A DNA stretch of 64,000 nucleotides from Aplectana chamaeleonis (Eukaryota; Nematoda; Chromadorea; Rhabditida; Cosmocercidae): positions 1,087,501 through 1,151,500 of the forward strand of contig JAPDOI010000183.1 of NCBI GenBank assembly GCA_029168955.1. Direction: 5' to 3'. The position numbers and the translations under genes were made by a program. Shown piece by piece: positions 1 through 11,372 of the stretch (positions are counted from its first letter, which is position 1; the number at the start of each line of letters is the position of its first letter). Below the pieces are notes generated by a model. That model made no database searches. It saw nothing but the letters and a program-made list of their open reading frames with translations, and was not told where the DNA came from.

Positions 1-94
1 TTCGCTTTTTCCTTCGTTTTTAATACGGACAGGCCTTCAGTCACCTATTTTCAATAAAAACTCGAGGACCGTTTTTATCGTGAACACTGCCTTT
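1..94. repeat. F1 MITE, right end only
   Basis: The right terminus of a TA-flanked inverted-repeat element, clipped by the window edge. It ends with the complement of the F1 terminus AAGGCAGTGTTCACGATAAA, followed by TA. At least a dozen other F1 termini lie in this window. No coding potential is seen. Confidence 0.75.
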
Positions 95-232
95 AAGTTG
101 ATCCACCCTATATGAAACTTGCTAAGTGCGAGCTCTCATTTCCCTCTTGCTCCTACAAAGTTTACATACCTTGCTGCGGGTGAATGTTCCTATGGCTGCA
201 AGGATGACGACCACATTGGTCTACAATCCCTA

Positions 233-683
233 AAGGCACAGTCCAAGCTCGGGAACAAATCTGAGAGCTCCTTGTTATTGTGAAATAGACACACCCCATA
301 TAACACCTGCCAAATGCAGGCTCTCGATTTCTCCGAATAAGCGAGATATAGGTAGAAGCCTGTCTGGAGCGCCCCCATCAGGAAGCCTCATTGGCACGCT
401 CCTTCACGATTTTTCGAGCGCAACAATCGCGAGATGGTTTCCGATCAGTATCCCAGTTCATCCCTTGATGCTTGTCTCTTTGCTCAGATGGGCTCCCTTA
501 CATCGGTTGCAAATGACAGGAGTTACAAGCCTCGAACAGTTCGTCCACCATGCTTCCGTAGCCCAATTTTCGAGGGGCCATACCTCCGTTCTCGGAGGGC
601 CTTGTCATAATTGGAATTAGCGTGGGACCACTTTCAAGGTAGGCAGAGAATTACGAAAGGATTCTAGAGTTGGCCTGTACCTT
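233..683. repeat. F2 MITE (AAGGCACAGTCC termini)
   Basis: A non-coding element that begins after TA with AAGGCACAGTCC and ends with GTACCTT, a slightly decayed inverse of its start. The interior matches the copies at 15685-16155, 18136-18621 and 30334-30801; shared landmarks are a run about accepted 'gcgagatatag', and 'catgcttccgtagcccaattttc'-like text broken by substitutions. An F1 element starts two bases after its right end. The sequence before it (about 150-232) is also found at 15165-15242, so F2 sits inside a larger duplicated segment. Confidence 0.8.
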
Positions 684-685
684 TG

Positions 686-1530
686 AAGCCGCTGTTCACG
701 ATAAACTTTGTCCTTGAGCTCTCAATGACGAAATATTGTGGTAGCTCTCAAGGCTCATTCATAGCTGAACGCTTCGACTTAAAGTCGAAGCGACCAAATA
801 TACTGTCGCGATTTGAAATCGCTCTGTGACGCGACTTGAAATCGTTTCGTCCAGCAATTTCAAAACGCTCAGGCGGACGTAATTTCGCGTGAAATAGACG
901 TACTTTTGCGTACCAAGCAACCGGAATGAAGAAAATGTTTTTTCTCGTCATTCCTAATCGCGCGATGGGTTTTGTAACTGTTGGCAGCGCCGCGACTAGT
1001 CGAGGCGACTTGCTATGAATGAGCCTTCAGAAGAAGAACAGCGTGGTAAGAAAAGCAGGTCTAAACGCATTCTCAGAGGCAGAGAACGGCCTTGAAAAAT
1101 ATTCGACTAGGCAGGGTCGGCCTCCTAGGGTTCAGTTGTTATCATAAACACCGACACCGCTCTATCATTGTCACGCCTTTACCTGCGATTACCAACTGTG
1201 GTTTTAGACAATGGATTGTACAGTTTTTACCTGAGGAAAATTTCTGAATATTTTCGACACTTAATTATCGAATCTAATGTCTATATCGATGAAAAACAGC
1301 TGTTGGTGATTGCAGTTCAAAGCGTGTCAGTGATAGAGCCGTGTCGGTGCTTATGACAACAACTGAGCCTCAAGGGGCCCACCCTGCCCAGTGCAATATC
1401 TTTCGAAGCTGTCCTTTGCTTAAGAGAATGCGTTTAGGTCTTTTTTTTCAACGCTGATCTGCTTCTGAGGGATACCACCAATGTTTTTCAGTGGAAACTC
1501 AAGGAAGAAGTTTATTGTGAACAGTGACTT
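686..1530. repeat. F1 MITE, subfamily B, long copy
   Basis: Starts AAGCCGCTGTTCACGATAAA and ends with the inverse. The interior from about 1030 onward matches the 557-bp copy at 50463-51019, including the GCAGGGTCG region and the CACCGACAC region. The stretch at about 740-1025 is extra relative to that copy and may be a later insertion. It contains doublets such as CGACTTGAAATCG. No protein is supported. Confidence 0.7.
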
Positions 1531-1936
1531 CAAACGACAAGCATCACTTGCAGGTTTGAATTCTTGATAGCTTCATTTCTCTATAACTCCTAATAATTTC
1601 ACAATTAGAAATCATAACGCCTAAGCTACTAAATCACAGCATTCGGTTAGGGATTCCCTATAATTACCATGACAAAGCTGCCAGTCACTCGCGGAGATTT
1701 GTTTTCAGGAAATCTCAAGTTTATGATTATCTCTGTGCTGCGATTCTAATTAAATGTGTGTTTACCGCAAGTATTTATAACTGCTGGATAGCTATGAATT
1801 GGATGCTTTTTCGTTATTTCCCTTTAGAATTGCTCAACGGCTTCCACGCGTCATGCTTTGTCTTTGACCTGAACTCGCCCATAAGGCACGAATTTGCTAC
1901 GCATTTTTAAACCTCTTCCAACACTTTACAACTAGA
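1531..1936. other. Unassigned, no gene seen
   Basis: AT-rich sequence between MITEs. I see no convincing open frame, RNA gene or inverted repeat. Confidence 0.5.
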
Positions 1937-2110
1937 CTCTGTTCCAGTTCAAGTGAACCCCTGTTTTCTTATCACAGCGCGGAGCGGTGGCTTTTTCGTC
2001 GGAACCTCCTTATCACTAGTTATACCTCACCGAGGCTCACAGCTCCGCTGCTGGTGATAATCAAAATCGACAGGTCACTACGAATGTACCAGAGCTTATG
2101 TGTCGATAAT
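1937..2110 (+). repeat. Dispersed repeat R, copy A
   Basis: About 170 bp nearly identical to 33138-33305: both have AGACTCTGT, CAGTTCAAGTGAAC, TTATCACAGCGCGGAGCGG, CCTCCTTATCACTAGTTATA and a GGTGATAATC block. A diverged minus-strand copy lies at about 4683-4800. The GCGGAGCGG and CGCTGCTGGTGAT segments are mutually related inverted words. Copy B has a TATA-like box 20-30 bases upstream; this copy does not. Function unknown. 2111-2724 holds weaker related fragments and nothing that looks coding. Confidence 0.65.
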
Positions 2111-2789
2111 TCAAGGTCATGTTGGCATACTCGGATGTACATTTGTGGTATGGTTCGAGTGCTTTGTTTCTATATGGTAAGGTTTTACATCAGGAAATGT
2201 CACGCTACTAATCGAACAGAAATAGCAACAGCTGAGGCGAATTTACTTCCTGTTGCTATTGTTCCTGATTTTCAAATAACAACAACATCCTGATGAGATC
2301 TAGCCTCAACAGTCGGTACTACTATTTATACTGACAGTAGAATGCAATACGACCTACGTTCTGCATACCTCCCTTGTGAGGATGTTTTCAGGACAAGCGA
2401 CCGCTCACCGCTGGTGATAAGTGAAGTCGAGAGCCTACAAGAGATGCGCCTGAACTCATTTATGCGCAATCCAGTAAAGTCATGTACAACTCCCATTCAC
2501 AAGCCATAAGCAGCAATCATCTGGAAGTCGTTTTGGAGACGAATTGGTTCATGATGTCTTCAGATTGCCGGCGAGAACTTTCTCAATACGGTAGGGGTAA
2601 AAGGGTTATGAGAAAACGACATATCTGCTCTCCGCGAATAGAGCGCAGCTCCTGCGCAGAACTCCGCTCTGCGAACTCCTATCTATTTACTAGAAAATGA
2701 ACCAGCGCAAAAAATCCTGTATTAAAGGCAGCATACACAGTCGTAAACGTGGTTGAAATAACTATGGGAATAGAATGGTTCGGCTCACT

Positions 2790-3455
2790 CTGAGAGAATC
2801 CCCCGCGATCGTTCACGGATAGAATCTACTCGGTTTCTTATAGTGGCTGAGAGAATACCAGCACGAGTCTATCACAGGACGACCGCCAGGTTCTACCAGT
2901 TTCAAATCGAGAGCGTACCGCGTTCGTTCACCAAAGCTCCTGCGCTGCTCCATCGCGGAACCGCTGAGAATTGAGCCTGGGACTATCACGGAACGTTTGC
3001 GAGATTCTACCAGTTTACACCTTAGGGCGTGTAGTACATAGTACATTGATGTATTCGGGATTTCACATCACAGAACCGAGATGTGGCAAGCCTGGAGCTA
3101 TCACGGGACGGTTGCGAAATTCTGCCAGTCGTATCGCGTCCTATCAGTCATGTCCTCTTGTTTCACCCGAGCGAGGGTTGTCTATCAGATCACAAAGCTA
3201 TAAAGTAGTTGCCCGTGCAGTATTACGCGCTGCTTCAGAAATCGTCGCAGCAATACAGCGCGGGACCGGGGCACGGCAAACCTGGTAACGATCGCGGTAG
3301 CATTACCGTACGAGCGCGAGAATGTCAACGGATGGGTCGATCGGGTAACTATCGCGGGACCGACACTGGTCGCGGGACAAGGGGGAGAGGAGACGGTAGC
3401 ATCACGGATCGCGAGAGCATCGCGGTACTACCACGGAAGATTATCTCACAATCAG
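2790..3455. repeat. GC-rich CGCGG word block splitting F3 left arm
   Basis: A degenerate block. Text like CTATCACGGAACG followed by GATTCTACCAG recurs three times at roughly 113-119-bp spacing (near 2860, 2975 and 3095). It is followed by a dense quasi-palindromic patch of ATCGCGG, GTAGCATTACCG and ATCGCGGGACCG. Similar word content occurs at 33500-33560 and 33840-33990. The frames open through it are repetitive and not protein-like. Confidence 0.6.
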
Positions 3456-4009
3456 AGCAAAATACAATGCCTACGCATTCTAAAGCGTCAAAAGCGAACC
3501 ACAATGACGCTAAGCGGGTGAGAAGTTGGCCCCGTTCCTGAATCTGCCCGCCCCCTGTATTTGCGTCCCCTCCAAAACAGAGGTGGTGAGCTATCTCAGA
3601 ACTTTTTAAATAACTTGATTCCCAGCAATAACCAGCAAAATCAACTTTCATTCAAGTAATTTAGCTTGAAACCACGTTAATTCAACTAAGAATTGACTTA
3701 TGTCGGAGACAATCAACTATGAATTGACTTCAAAACAACTGTAGCCCTACTTTGCGCTCAATCACTGGGGAAAACAAGTCGAAGCTCACTTTCTCCACCT
3801 GATTAGGGATGCTACACGATGGAAACAAGCTTGGATTCAGCCAAATTGAGCAATACGGTATCAACAACTAGATGTCAGCATAAGACTCGAGAATCGGGTA
3901 ACTATCTTCAAATAGGTCGGTTGCTTTATCAATTGATGGTGATCACGTCGTAATGTGCTTATCACGTGCACTGGCGGTATAAAAGGTGCCTCATCTTGCT
4001 CGAGTCCTC

Positions 4010-4170
4010 AGTCGGCATTCTCATGCCGGCCCTGGAGGGTGACTTCGAGTCACTCTTCGGAGGCCAGCATACTTTTGATCGCTGGGGGATGGTGGGCATC
4101 CCCACGGCTGGGCGGGGGGCGGTTTTGGCTGCGGTCCGCGGTGCGGGTGGTTCTTCACCGCTGACCGCGG
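4010..4170. repeat. Repeat R3 inside F3
   Basis: Shares an ordered set of landmarks with 26935-27075: GGTGACTT then AAGTCAC or GAGTCAC, GGATGGT, CCCCACGGCT and a G-rich run. Minus-strand translations of both copies contain a similar stretch (KSPSRAGMRMPTE versus [13 protein letters not shown]), so it could be a scrap of an old coding element. I do not recognise the protein. Confidence 0.5.
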
Positions 4171-4682
4171 CGAACATCGCGGCCAGCTGGCAAAGGTACG
4201 CAGAACATCACCCCCAGTACCGCAGTAGCTTGTTATACAGTTGTTCTTACAGTATGGCTGTTGGCAAGTTGGTGAGACTCAAGTTGTTTTCAACATACAA
4301 ACACCTATACAGTGGTTAGTCACGGCGACAAGCAGAAAGTTGTTTCTAAAGTTGAAATCAAATAAACGAAAATGTTCTGAGATTCCCACCGTCGGCGACG
4401 TTTGTGGATTACCTATTCTACCTATTCTACCACCCACCAACGTCAGCGACGGTGAGAATAGCCCACCACCTCTGTTTTGGAGGGGATGCAAACACATGGG
4501 GCGGGCAGATTTAGGGGCTAGGCAAATTTCTCGCTCTTTTAGCGTCATTGTTGTTCGTTTTTGACGCTTCAAAATGTGTAGGACTCGTGTTCTGAGCCAT
4601 ACCATTCTATGTCCGTAATTATCCAAATCACGTTTAAGAGAGTGTATGCTGCCTTTAAACTCTGGGGAATTTGCCCTAGTGA

Positions 4683-4800
4683 GCTCTCGCTTTCGATTGT
4701 CACCAGCAGCTTAGCGATGGGCCTCGGCGAATTATAACTAGTGATGAGGAGGTACGAAAAACCAAGCGGTCACCTCTGCGGAGGAGCGAAGCCAAACACC
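4683..4800 (-). repeat. Dispersed repeat R, diverged minus copy
   Basis: The reverse complement resembles 1990-2060 and 33200-33270: the block around CACTAGTTATA and the GGTGA hairpin word are recognisable. It abuts the right end of F3. Confidence 0.5.
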
Positions 4801-5036
4801 TACTAGAGATGCCCGAGAGCTTAATATTACAGGTTTAATTACCCAAGTTTGAGGTACTGGATTTCTCAGAAGGTTCTTATTCCTTTCCGAAACACCGAAT
4901 CAGTCGTCACACTCTACTCGTGACTTGACCGTGGACGGCCGGCTGCTCACTGAGCTCTGAAGGAGCCTCCTGACCTACCGCTGCTTATCACCACTGCATC
5001 AACTATCAGTGGTATCTTCTACACGACTCGTCAATT

Positions 5037-5228
5037 GCAGTATTGTGGTTTACTGCTTCAACATTCTTCTTGGCTTCTGGGAGCAGTATTGTGGTTTACT
5101 GCCTTTCCGTTCTTTATTCTTGGCGCAGTATTGTGGCTTACTGCTGAATTGTTCATCATACTCGGCGCAGCATTGTGGTTTGCTGCTATATTTTCGTAAC
5201 TTCTGGGTGCAGTATAGTGGTTTACTGC
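5037..5228 (+). repeat. Five-copy hairpin minisatellite in LINE leader
   Basis: The 20-base word GCAGTATTGTGGTTTACTGC or a close variant starts at 5037, 5083, 5125, 5167 and 5209, spaced 46, 42, 42 and 42. Each copy can fold, because GCAGTA and TACTGC are complementary. The array lies immediately before LINE ORF1, so it is probably the element's 5' untranslated or promoter region. Tandem 5' promoter monomers are known in other LINEs; here this is inference. Confidence 0.8.
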
Positions 5229-5380
5229 GTTTATTGGTCGATCCTCGAAAGCGCTGCTCCTAGTCGCAAGGGAGTTCTCATATATCTGTTATCAAATTTG
5301 CGACCTTGACAGGTGATTTGTATACGAGTTTTCTGGATTGGAGCTTTTTTCTACCTGAACGAACACTCGCCTAATCATAT

Positions 5381-6185
5381 ATGAATCAACCCGTCTGCGT
5401 GTCACCTATCTCAGGAATGTCGCCTGATTCAACTCAACACGGGATAATGGAGCCTTCGACTCTTATGGATGCAGTGAATGAGCTCAGCATATCTGAAGCT
5501 GTTCCTGACTGCGTGAAGAAATTACTCGTCGTGATAACAGCCCAGATCAGTAGCGTATTATCTGAGAATGCCCTTCTTCGTAATCAATTAGAGCAACACA
5601 AATATCTAGTGAGAGAAAACGAAGATCTAAAAGAGAGGCTACGCTGTTGTGAGGGAATCAGAGCATTGTTTGTAACGAGTTGCCATCTCAACCTTCTCTT
5701 CCGGTGCATAGGTCCCAAATCCAACAAATTGTACGCCCCAACTTGTCGTTCCATGAGGTAGAAGTCGCTCAATTGTATTAAGGGGAATTCCCGAGTATCG
5801 CTCCCAATTCATGCGAGCACGTATGGAGTATGACATCAAAAGTGTAATTAACGTACTCTCACATCTGAGAGTCAATTGTTTCCCAGTGACCGTTTATCGT
5901 ATGGGCAGGTTTTCTCCTGGTAGGTCTAGATTGATCAAAGTGGTGTTACCGTCATCCTACTTCCAAAAGCTTGCTGTAAAGAGAGCTTCGTGGCTCAGCA
6001 GTTTTTCAGGGAAAGGGGTGTCCTTGAGGGAATCTCTAACCTTTGAAGAAAGGATGCTGAGGCGCGAAGCCACTCTGACCGATTCGCCTTGTCCAGGTCC
6101 TCGTTTCAACACTTCTCAGGAGGCTGTTCAAGGTGACGAGATTTTGTCAAATAGTACTCGGTCAAGTAGTGCTCAGGGAAACTAG
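5381..6185 (+). pseudogene. LINE ORF1 protein (broken)
   Basis: Probable nucleic-acid-binding ORF1 protein of the LINE. The first frame starts at ATG 5381 and has a leucine and glutamate-rich, coiled-coil-like segment around residues 40-85 (LLRNQLEQHKYLVRENEDLK). That frame leaves the homologous reading near 5650. A second frame reads to about 5755. The third frame, to TAG at 6183-6185, carries the typical ORF1 end: SIVLRGIPE, then VTVYRMGRFSPGR, LIKVVLPSSYFQ and a basic stretch. At least two frameshifts therefore separate the parts. In this LINE group ORF1 binds the RNA and chaperones target-primed reverse transcription. ORF2 follows almost directly. The family match is from recognition of motif order, not from a search. 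Confidence 0.7.
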
Positions 6186-6193
6186 ACGCGCTT

Positions 6194-8991
6194 CCTCGGT
6201 CGATTTTCTCATTTCTCAAATGTTTTTACTCGAACGTCAGATCTTTACCGAGGAATAGCGTCTACGTGAATCATGTCTTAGGCGATCACTATGATGTTTT
6301 GATTTTCTCAGAGACATGGCTAAAATCGCAGCACACTACCGCTTCAGTGCTGGTAAATTTGCACAGTGAATACGATGTTTACCGGTGTGATCGGCCATTT
6401 AAGGTCGGTGGAGGCGTAATGCTTCTCATTCATCATCGACTCTCAAACTCTTTGGTGCATTCAGAGTCTGTTCCAAATGCGTACGAAATTGTTGCCGTTG
6501 ATATTCTGCAGGATTTCACCTCAATTCGCTTGATTGCAGTGTACAGACCTCCCATTTGCAATACTGAGGGTGGCGAGCAACTTTTCAATGTTTTGAGTGA
6601 TTTAATTTATTGCGAATACCCAGCCGTTATTGTGGGTGATTTCAACACGCCAGGTATAGAGTGGGGCTCCGAAGATTTGAAAATGCCTCCTGAGTATACT
6701 TGTTTTGGAGAACTGTTGAGTTCTCATGGATTGACACAACTTATCCATGAACCAACAAGAGCCACCAATATTCTTGATCTTCTCCTAACAAATGATTTAT
6801 CTCTTATCAGTGATGTTTCAGTTGTTGATCCAGTAGGCTCGAGCGATCATAGTAGCATTGTTTTCAAGGTTCGTTGTTATGTTGAACAACCTGTTCCAGT
6901 TTACTTTCAAGATTTCTCGAAATGCGATTATGAACAGCTATGCAATCACTTAGCCCAGGTTCACTGGATAGATTCCTTGAACACCATGAATTCAGTAGAA
7001 GAGAAATACGAAATGTTCCTCGAAGTTTTATATGATGCTATTTCTGTTTTTGTTCCTTGGACACTGTATAGTTCACGTTCTACGAAAGCTCTTCCTATTT
7101 ATCTGGAAAATATGATGAATCATAGACTCTGCCTCTTCCATTATGCAAAAGTACAGGTTTTTGGGACGATTACAAGGCTTATACAACAAGATTCCTAGAT
7201 AAACTTCGTAAATTTAATCGGAACGTTGAAAAAAGAGTGATTGGATCAGGCAATAGAAAAGAGTTTTATAAATTGCTAAACGATAGATTGAAAACTTCAT
7301 CTAGTATCCCATGTCTTGTTAAGAGTGGCCAGATTGTAGTTAAAGATCAAGATAATGCCAACTTATTCGCGGAAGAATTTTTGAATGTTTTCATAGAAGA
7401 CAATGAATCACATGTGAACTTTGAGCCAGACATAGGTCACCCCATGGATTCCTTCCCCACATTTTCTCCACTTCAAATATATGAGGAATTAATAAAATGC
7501 CCCAAATCGCATTCTCGGACTCCAGAAAACATTCCCTTCTCCTTTTTTCAGAAAACGGCTCATGTCATTGCTTGTCCTCTGTCTTATATATTTAACCAAA
7601 CCCTTCTGTGTGGTGAAGTACCATCTAAATGGAAACATAGTTTTGTCACACCCATACTAAAGAAGGACCCATCAAGTAGATGTGAAAATTACCGTCCAGT
7701 GAGCATTACTTCAAATATCTGCCGCCTGTTTGAGAAGCTGCTCAAGAAACACATAATGAATCACCTTGAAGGCAATGCTATCATCACTCATGAGCAGCAT
7801 GGTTTCGTGAAAGGCAGATCAACCGAAACGAATCTTCTAGAATGCTTGAATGATTGGACTATCTGGCTGGATGAAAAACACAGCTGTGATATAATTTATT
7901 TTGATTTCCAAAAAGCCTTCGATAGTGTCAACCACAGGAAGTTAATCTATAAAATTCATCAGTCGAAGTTCCATCCAGTAGTGACTCAGTGGATCGCTAG
8001 CTATCTTGAAAACAGAACTTTCGAAGTGCGAGTTGGGAAAAGTCACTCAGAGATTTTTCGCATATCAAGCGGCGTTCCGCAAGGAGGGGTGTTGTCACCG
8101 CTTCTGTTTACTATCTATATATCTGAGCTCCCATCGCAACTACAAATAGATGGGGTGAAGTGCAAGATATATGCGGATGATGTCAAGATCTACCGAAAAG
8201 TTACATCTACTGACGACGCCACTAAGCTGCAACGATCAATTGATCAAATGATTGTCTGATGTAAGGAATGGCAGCTAAAACTGTCTCCCTCGAAGAGTCT
8301 CCATATGCACATTGGTAATTCTAACGACAATTTTGTATACAACATAGAAGGATCAGAAATTGCAGGCACTGATAAAGTTAGGGATCTAGGATATCTTTAC
8401 AATAGTAAGCTTGATTTCTCGAATCACATCACAAATATATCAAAAAATGCTATGGGACGGACATTCCAAATCTTCAAAGGTTTAGCCTCTCAAAACGAGC
8501 AAGTACTGCTTCTGGCTTATACTACTTATGTGAGACCTATTGTGGAATCGGGCACCTCTGTTTTCAACCCAACGAGCAAGAAGTTTACGGCTGTCCTCGA
8601 AAAAGTTCAGAATAACTACACGCGAAAACTTTTCGTCAGATGTGGTATATCACAATACTCTATTACACCTAATGCAACTAGGATAAATGAGCTACTTGGC
8701 CTCTACTCCTTGGCATCTCGGCGGGAACTTTTCGATGTATGCATGGTGCACAAGATTCTCAATGGCTTCAAAGTTAGGGTGAGAGCTGATGAGTTTTTTA
8801 AGAGGATTTCTTCAATCACTCGTGGTGGAAAAAACAAAATAACTTTTGCTCGAGCCAAAACTTCCTTGCGCTCGAACTTCTTTACAAACCGTGCTGGGTC
8901 CACCTACCTCAAATTGACAAAGTCGCAGACGTTCACGCTATCACTACAAATTTTCAAGCGAAGCTTGGCTGTGAAACTACTTAAGCCGTAG
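6194..8991 (+). pseudogene. LINE ORF2: endonuclease-reverse transcriptase (broken)
   Basis: Encodes the enzyme that nicks target DNA and copies the element RNA. The endonuclease frame is open from upstream of 6266; before the GTG at 6266 the reading already has the entry motif NVRSL. It then shows FSETWL, VYRPP, VGDFNTPGIEW and GSSDHSSI. The frame is lost near 7158-7162 in a T-run, and the other frame continues with YKAYTTRFL and VIGSGNRKEFYKLLN. The reverse transcriptase spans about 7600-8260 with NYRPVSI, EQHGFVKGRST, FDFQKAFDSV, SGVPQGGVLSPLLF and the catalytic IYADDVKIY. An in-frame TGA at 8257-8259 interrupts it just before CKEWQLKLSP; the same frame then runs 8305-8991 through YVRPIVESG and SITRGGKNKI to the stop. 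Two lesions make it inactive as it stands. Confidence 0.88.
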
Positions 8992-9103
8992 TGTTTCCTT
9001 CAGAATCAGAACATTGCATCTGGAATTTTCTGAGCACTGCTATTCGCCTATGTTACTGTGTATATTATTATTGTGTTTTCTCTTTACCACGTGTGCCTTA
9101 TGC

Positions 9104-9141
9104 AACGTAATAAACATAAAAATAAACATAAACATAAACAT
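9104..9141 (+). repeat. LINE 3' tail, AAACAT tandem repeat
   Basis: Several units of ATAAACATAAACAT close the LINE. A tandem microsatellite tail instead of poly(A) is typical of CR1-like elements. Related tails occur at 16835-16855 (ATGAACATGAA) and, inverted, at about 17057-17080 (TTTAGTTTAGTTTAG). Confidence 0.75.
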
Positions 9142-9593
9142 CTCTTGCGGCTTCCCAAGTAGGAGCCAAGTTCAGTATGGAAAACATCAGATTGACTTGT
9201 TACATCAAAAATTTTCGTGATTCACCAACAACATGAAGTCCAATCCCACAGATCATTTTGTTTGTTGCGGAAGAGTTCGTTTCTATCCTACTTTTTCCAT
9301 AGGGCAGAATAACGGCTGCGCGAATAGGTGCGCAGTGCGTATCATAAGGATAGGGCCACCCCTAATTTGAATGGCTGCGAAAGAAGTTAAGCTTCGCAAC
9401 TATTTTCATCGGATTCAGCATATCTGAAAGCTCTTCCACCATTAGCATTACGAACAATAACACCTTTCCACTATTTTGTCGATGGAATTATCAATTTAAT
9501 ATCGTTTAATGGCAGGGCCACTACAAAACAGACTCACGTACCCTCCCCCAATGCCAAATCCTTTACAGCATTCTCAGCTTGTGAGCCATCAAT
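9142..9593. other. Unassigned
   Basis: Sequence between the LINE and the first Tc1 relic. No feature recognised. Confidence 0.4.
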
Positions 9594-10212
9594 GTGCCTC
9601 ATCGTCCAATGCTTTCTGAGACCGAAAAAGCTCAAGCTGTTGCTTATTCTCATGCTGAGTGGAGTCACTGCGAAATCGCCGTAAAGCTGAGCCGTTCTTG
9701 GAATGTCGTCGGCAATTTTCTGCAAGGTCCCAAAGCCTACGGCAAAAACCAACTTGCAGGCCGTCCTAGGAAGCTTTCCGACCAAGGTCAGAAACGAGTC
9801 GGCTTTACCCAAGCGAACGCAATGGTGAGCCCCAGCAAGATGCGCACGGAATTGGGGCTCTCAGCTTCTACAATGTGGACTGCGGTCAGGTCTGAAAACA
9901 TTACAAAGCAATTTCGATGCGTGCTCTTAAGGCACTAGAATGAAATAAGGAAACCCGTCTACAGTTTGCGCGGAGAAACGTTTCTGCAGACTAGCCGAAG
10001 CCACATGATTTGGCCCTTGTTTGACATCCAGTTTCTAAACAACCTTAAACCTACTCAGGTGACCTTCTCCGATGATATGTAGTCAAATTTAGATGGACCG
10101 TATTGTAGCCCTCTCCACTGACACTACTTGTGGAAGAATTCCAATCGCCGTACAGTGCGTTGCAAAAGTATAGAGCTAGTTTTTGCATCCAGGAGATCAG
10201 GGGTGGTAGTAA
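9594..10212 (+). pseudogene. Tc1-type transposase relic (N-terminal two thirds)
   Basis: Cut-and-paste transposase of the Tc1/mariner superfamily. The open part, 9594-9938, holds both helix-turn-helix units and the linker: LSETEKAQAVAYSHAEWS, CEIAVKLSRSWNVVGNFL, AYGKNQLAGRPRKLS and SKMRTELGLSAST. Past 9938 the reading continues only through frameshifts and stops, with RLQFARRNVS near 9960 and a remnant of the first catalytic region (FSDD, NLDGP) near 10065-10100. The C-terminal catalytic half is missing. No inverted repeats were found next to it. A second, differently diverged relic lies on the other strand at 11373-12420. Confidence 0.75.
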
Positions 10213-11372
10213 ACTGATCTGAAGCCGCCGTTTAGAACCGTGATCAGCTAGCAGTTATCAGAATGAAATCAGGGTCTAAACCGGCATAAAACCTCCCCCC
10301 CCCCCAATTAACTCGTAGATGATACCTCCCACCCTTCCCTGCTCTCATCATTTAGCCCACAGCTCATCTCGAGCGTTCATATGCTTCTGCTTACTAACCT
10401 CCTATATTTGTGCTTATAACAAACAAACTTATCAACTTTATATCAAGAACTTATCGGAAGCTTTGGCTGAATCGTGAACGCATAAAGCATTTGACAGTGA
10501 ATGGTATATCATGTTGGTCGGTCAGTTGGTTAATATTACAAGAAACGCACAGAAACTGACCGAGCAACACCATGCTCCTTTCATTGCACAATCGATGTAC
10601 CAGTACTATCTCCTTTTGCAAAAAAAAACAGGTTATGCCAGTTAGAGAAAAAAGTCCTCGGGAGTACATTTCTGTCCAGCTCGCAATCGTCGACCGGTGC
10701 ACTTTTGTAGGAAACCCGACCGATCTGCTAGTTTATATATGAACATCTGGGGTGAGTTCCAAGAACTTTCCACGATGCTGTGGGAGGCAAAACAACCTTT
10801 CCATGGACAACTCTGCTTTCCATGGATCCGAATTGTGACTGAAAATTGCTCCCTACGTTTCCATGGAAGCGTTTTGCCATGGGAATGTTCTTGGAACGCA
10901 CCCCTGTGTTTGCGATAGTAGTTAAGGACTGCGAATACATGGATGTTAACGTCCTCGTAGCACCGTAGTTTCTGTTTGAAGTAGGACCAACCAAGTAAAT
11001 TCCAACTTCCAAACTGCGTCTCCATTAACATATAGGAAGGGGTTATAGAACACCAGCGGTATCCACAGCAAGATACAAATAGGAGCTTTGGAATCCACAG
11101 TTAGGGTTTACAGCAAACCTCGATATTAACTTCGAAGTTAATGGCCTTGCTTAACATCGAGGTTTGGTTGGATTACTACCACCCCAGACCTCAAACTTCG
11201 TGAAAAGTGAGCATAACCAATGAATCCGGAAGGATCGTGAACCCTAGAAGACAAGATTGCAGACGATTTGGTTTGCACAATAAAGAGAAAAGTGTTCTTT
11301 CCAGGAAACAGCCTGTCTCATGTGGTGCAAAACTAAAGAGCCACGGGCCGAAACAATAATTCATTGTTACTT
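10213..11372. other. Repeat-bearing stretch, no gene
   Basis: Contains a C-run near 10294 and a cluster of palindromic CCATGG words near 10801, 10821, 10861 and 10877, in TTTCCATGG context. It also has an interrupted inverted repeat at 11114-11164 (CAAACCTCGAT ... ATCGAGGTTTG). The frames through the CCATGG cluster on both strands are by-products of the palindromic words. Nothing looks coding. Confidence 0.5.

Larger units (their letters stand above)
2725..4655. mobile_element. F3 element, 1.93 kb, long inverted ends
   Basis: Flanked by TA, it starts AAGGCAGCATACACAG and ends with the inverse (right end at 4655). Arms of roughly 215 bp match in inverse orientation: 2725-2790 plus 3455-3605 on the left, against about 4440-4655 on the right. 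The left arm is split by about 660 bp of GC-rich word-repeat sequence. No transposase is visible, so this is a non-autonomous element. The terminus shares AAGGCA and the TA target with F1 and F2, which suggests the same type of Tc1/mariner-like transposase (inference). Confidence 0.75.
5000..9141 (+). mobile_element. CR1/Jockey-type LINE, near full length
   Basis: A non-LTR retrotransposon with, in order, a repeat-bearing leader, a coiled-coil and RNA-binding-type ORF1, an ORF2 with an apurinic endonuclease then a reverse transcriptase, and a 3' end made of tandem AAACAT units. It is broken by a few lesions only (two or more frameshifts in ORF1; one frameshift and one in-frame TGA in ORF2), so it is a recent but dead copy. 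3' fragments of relatives lie at 16296-16855 and 17050-17960. The 5' limit is approximate. Confidence 0.85.

Noticed and set aside
5037..5228. CRISPR-like regularly spaced repeats
   Set aside because: Located in the leader of a eukaryotic LINE; the spacing segments are themselves related and no cas genes exist.
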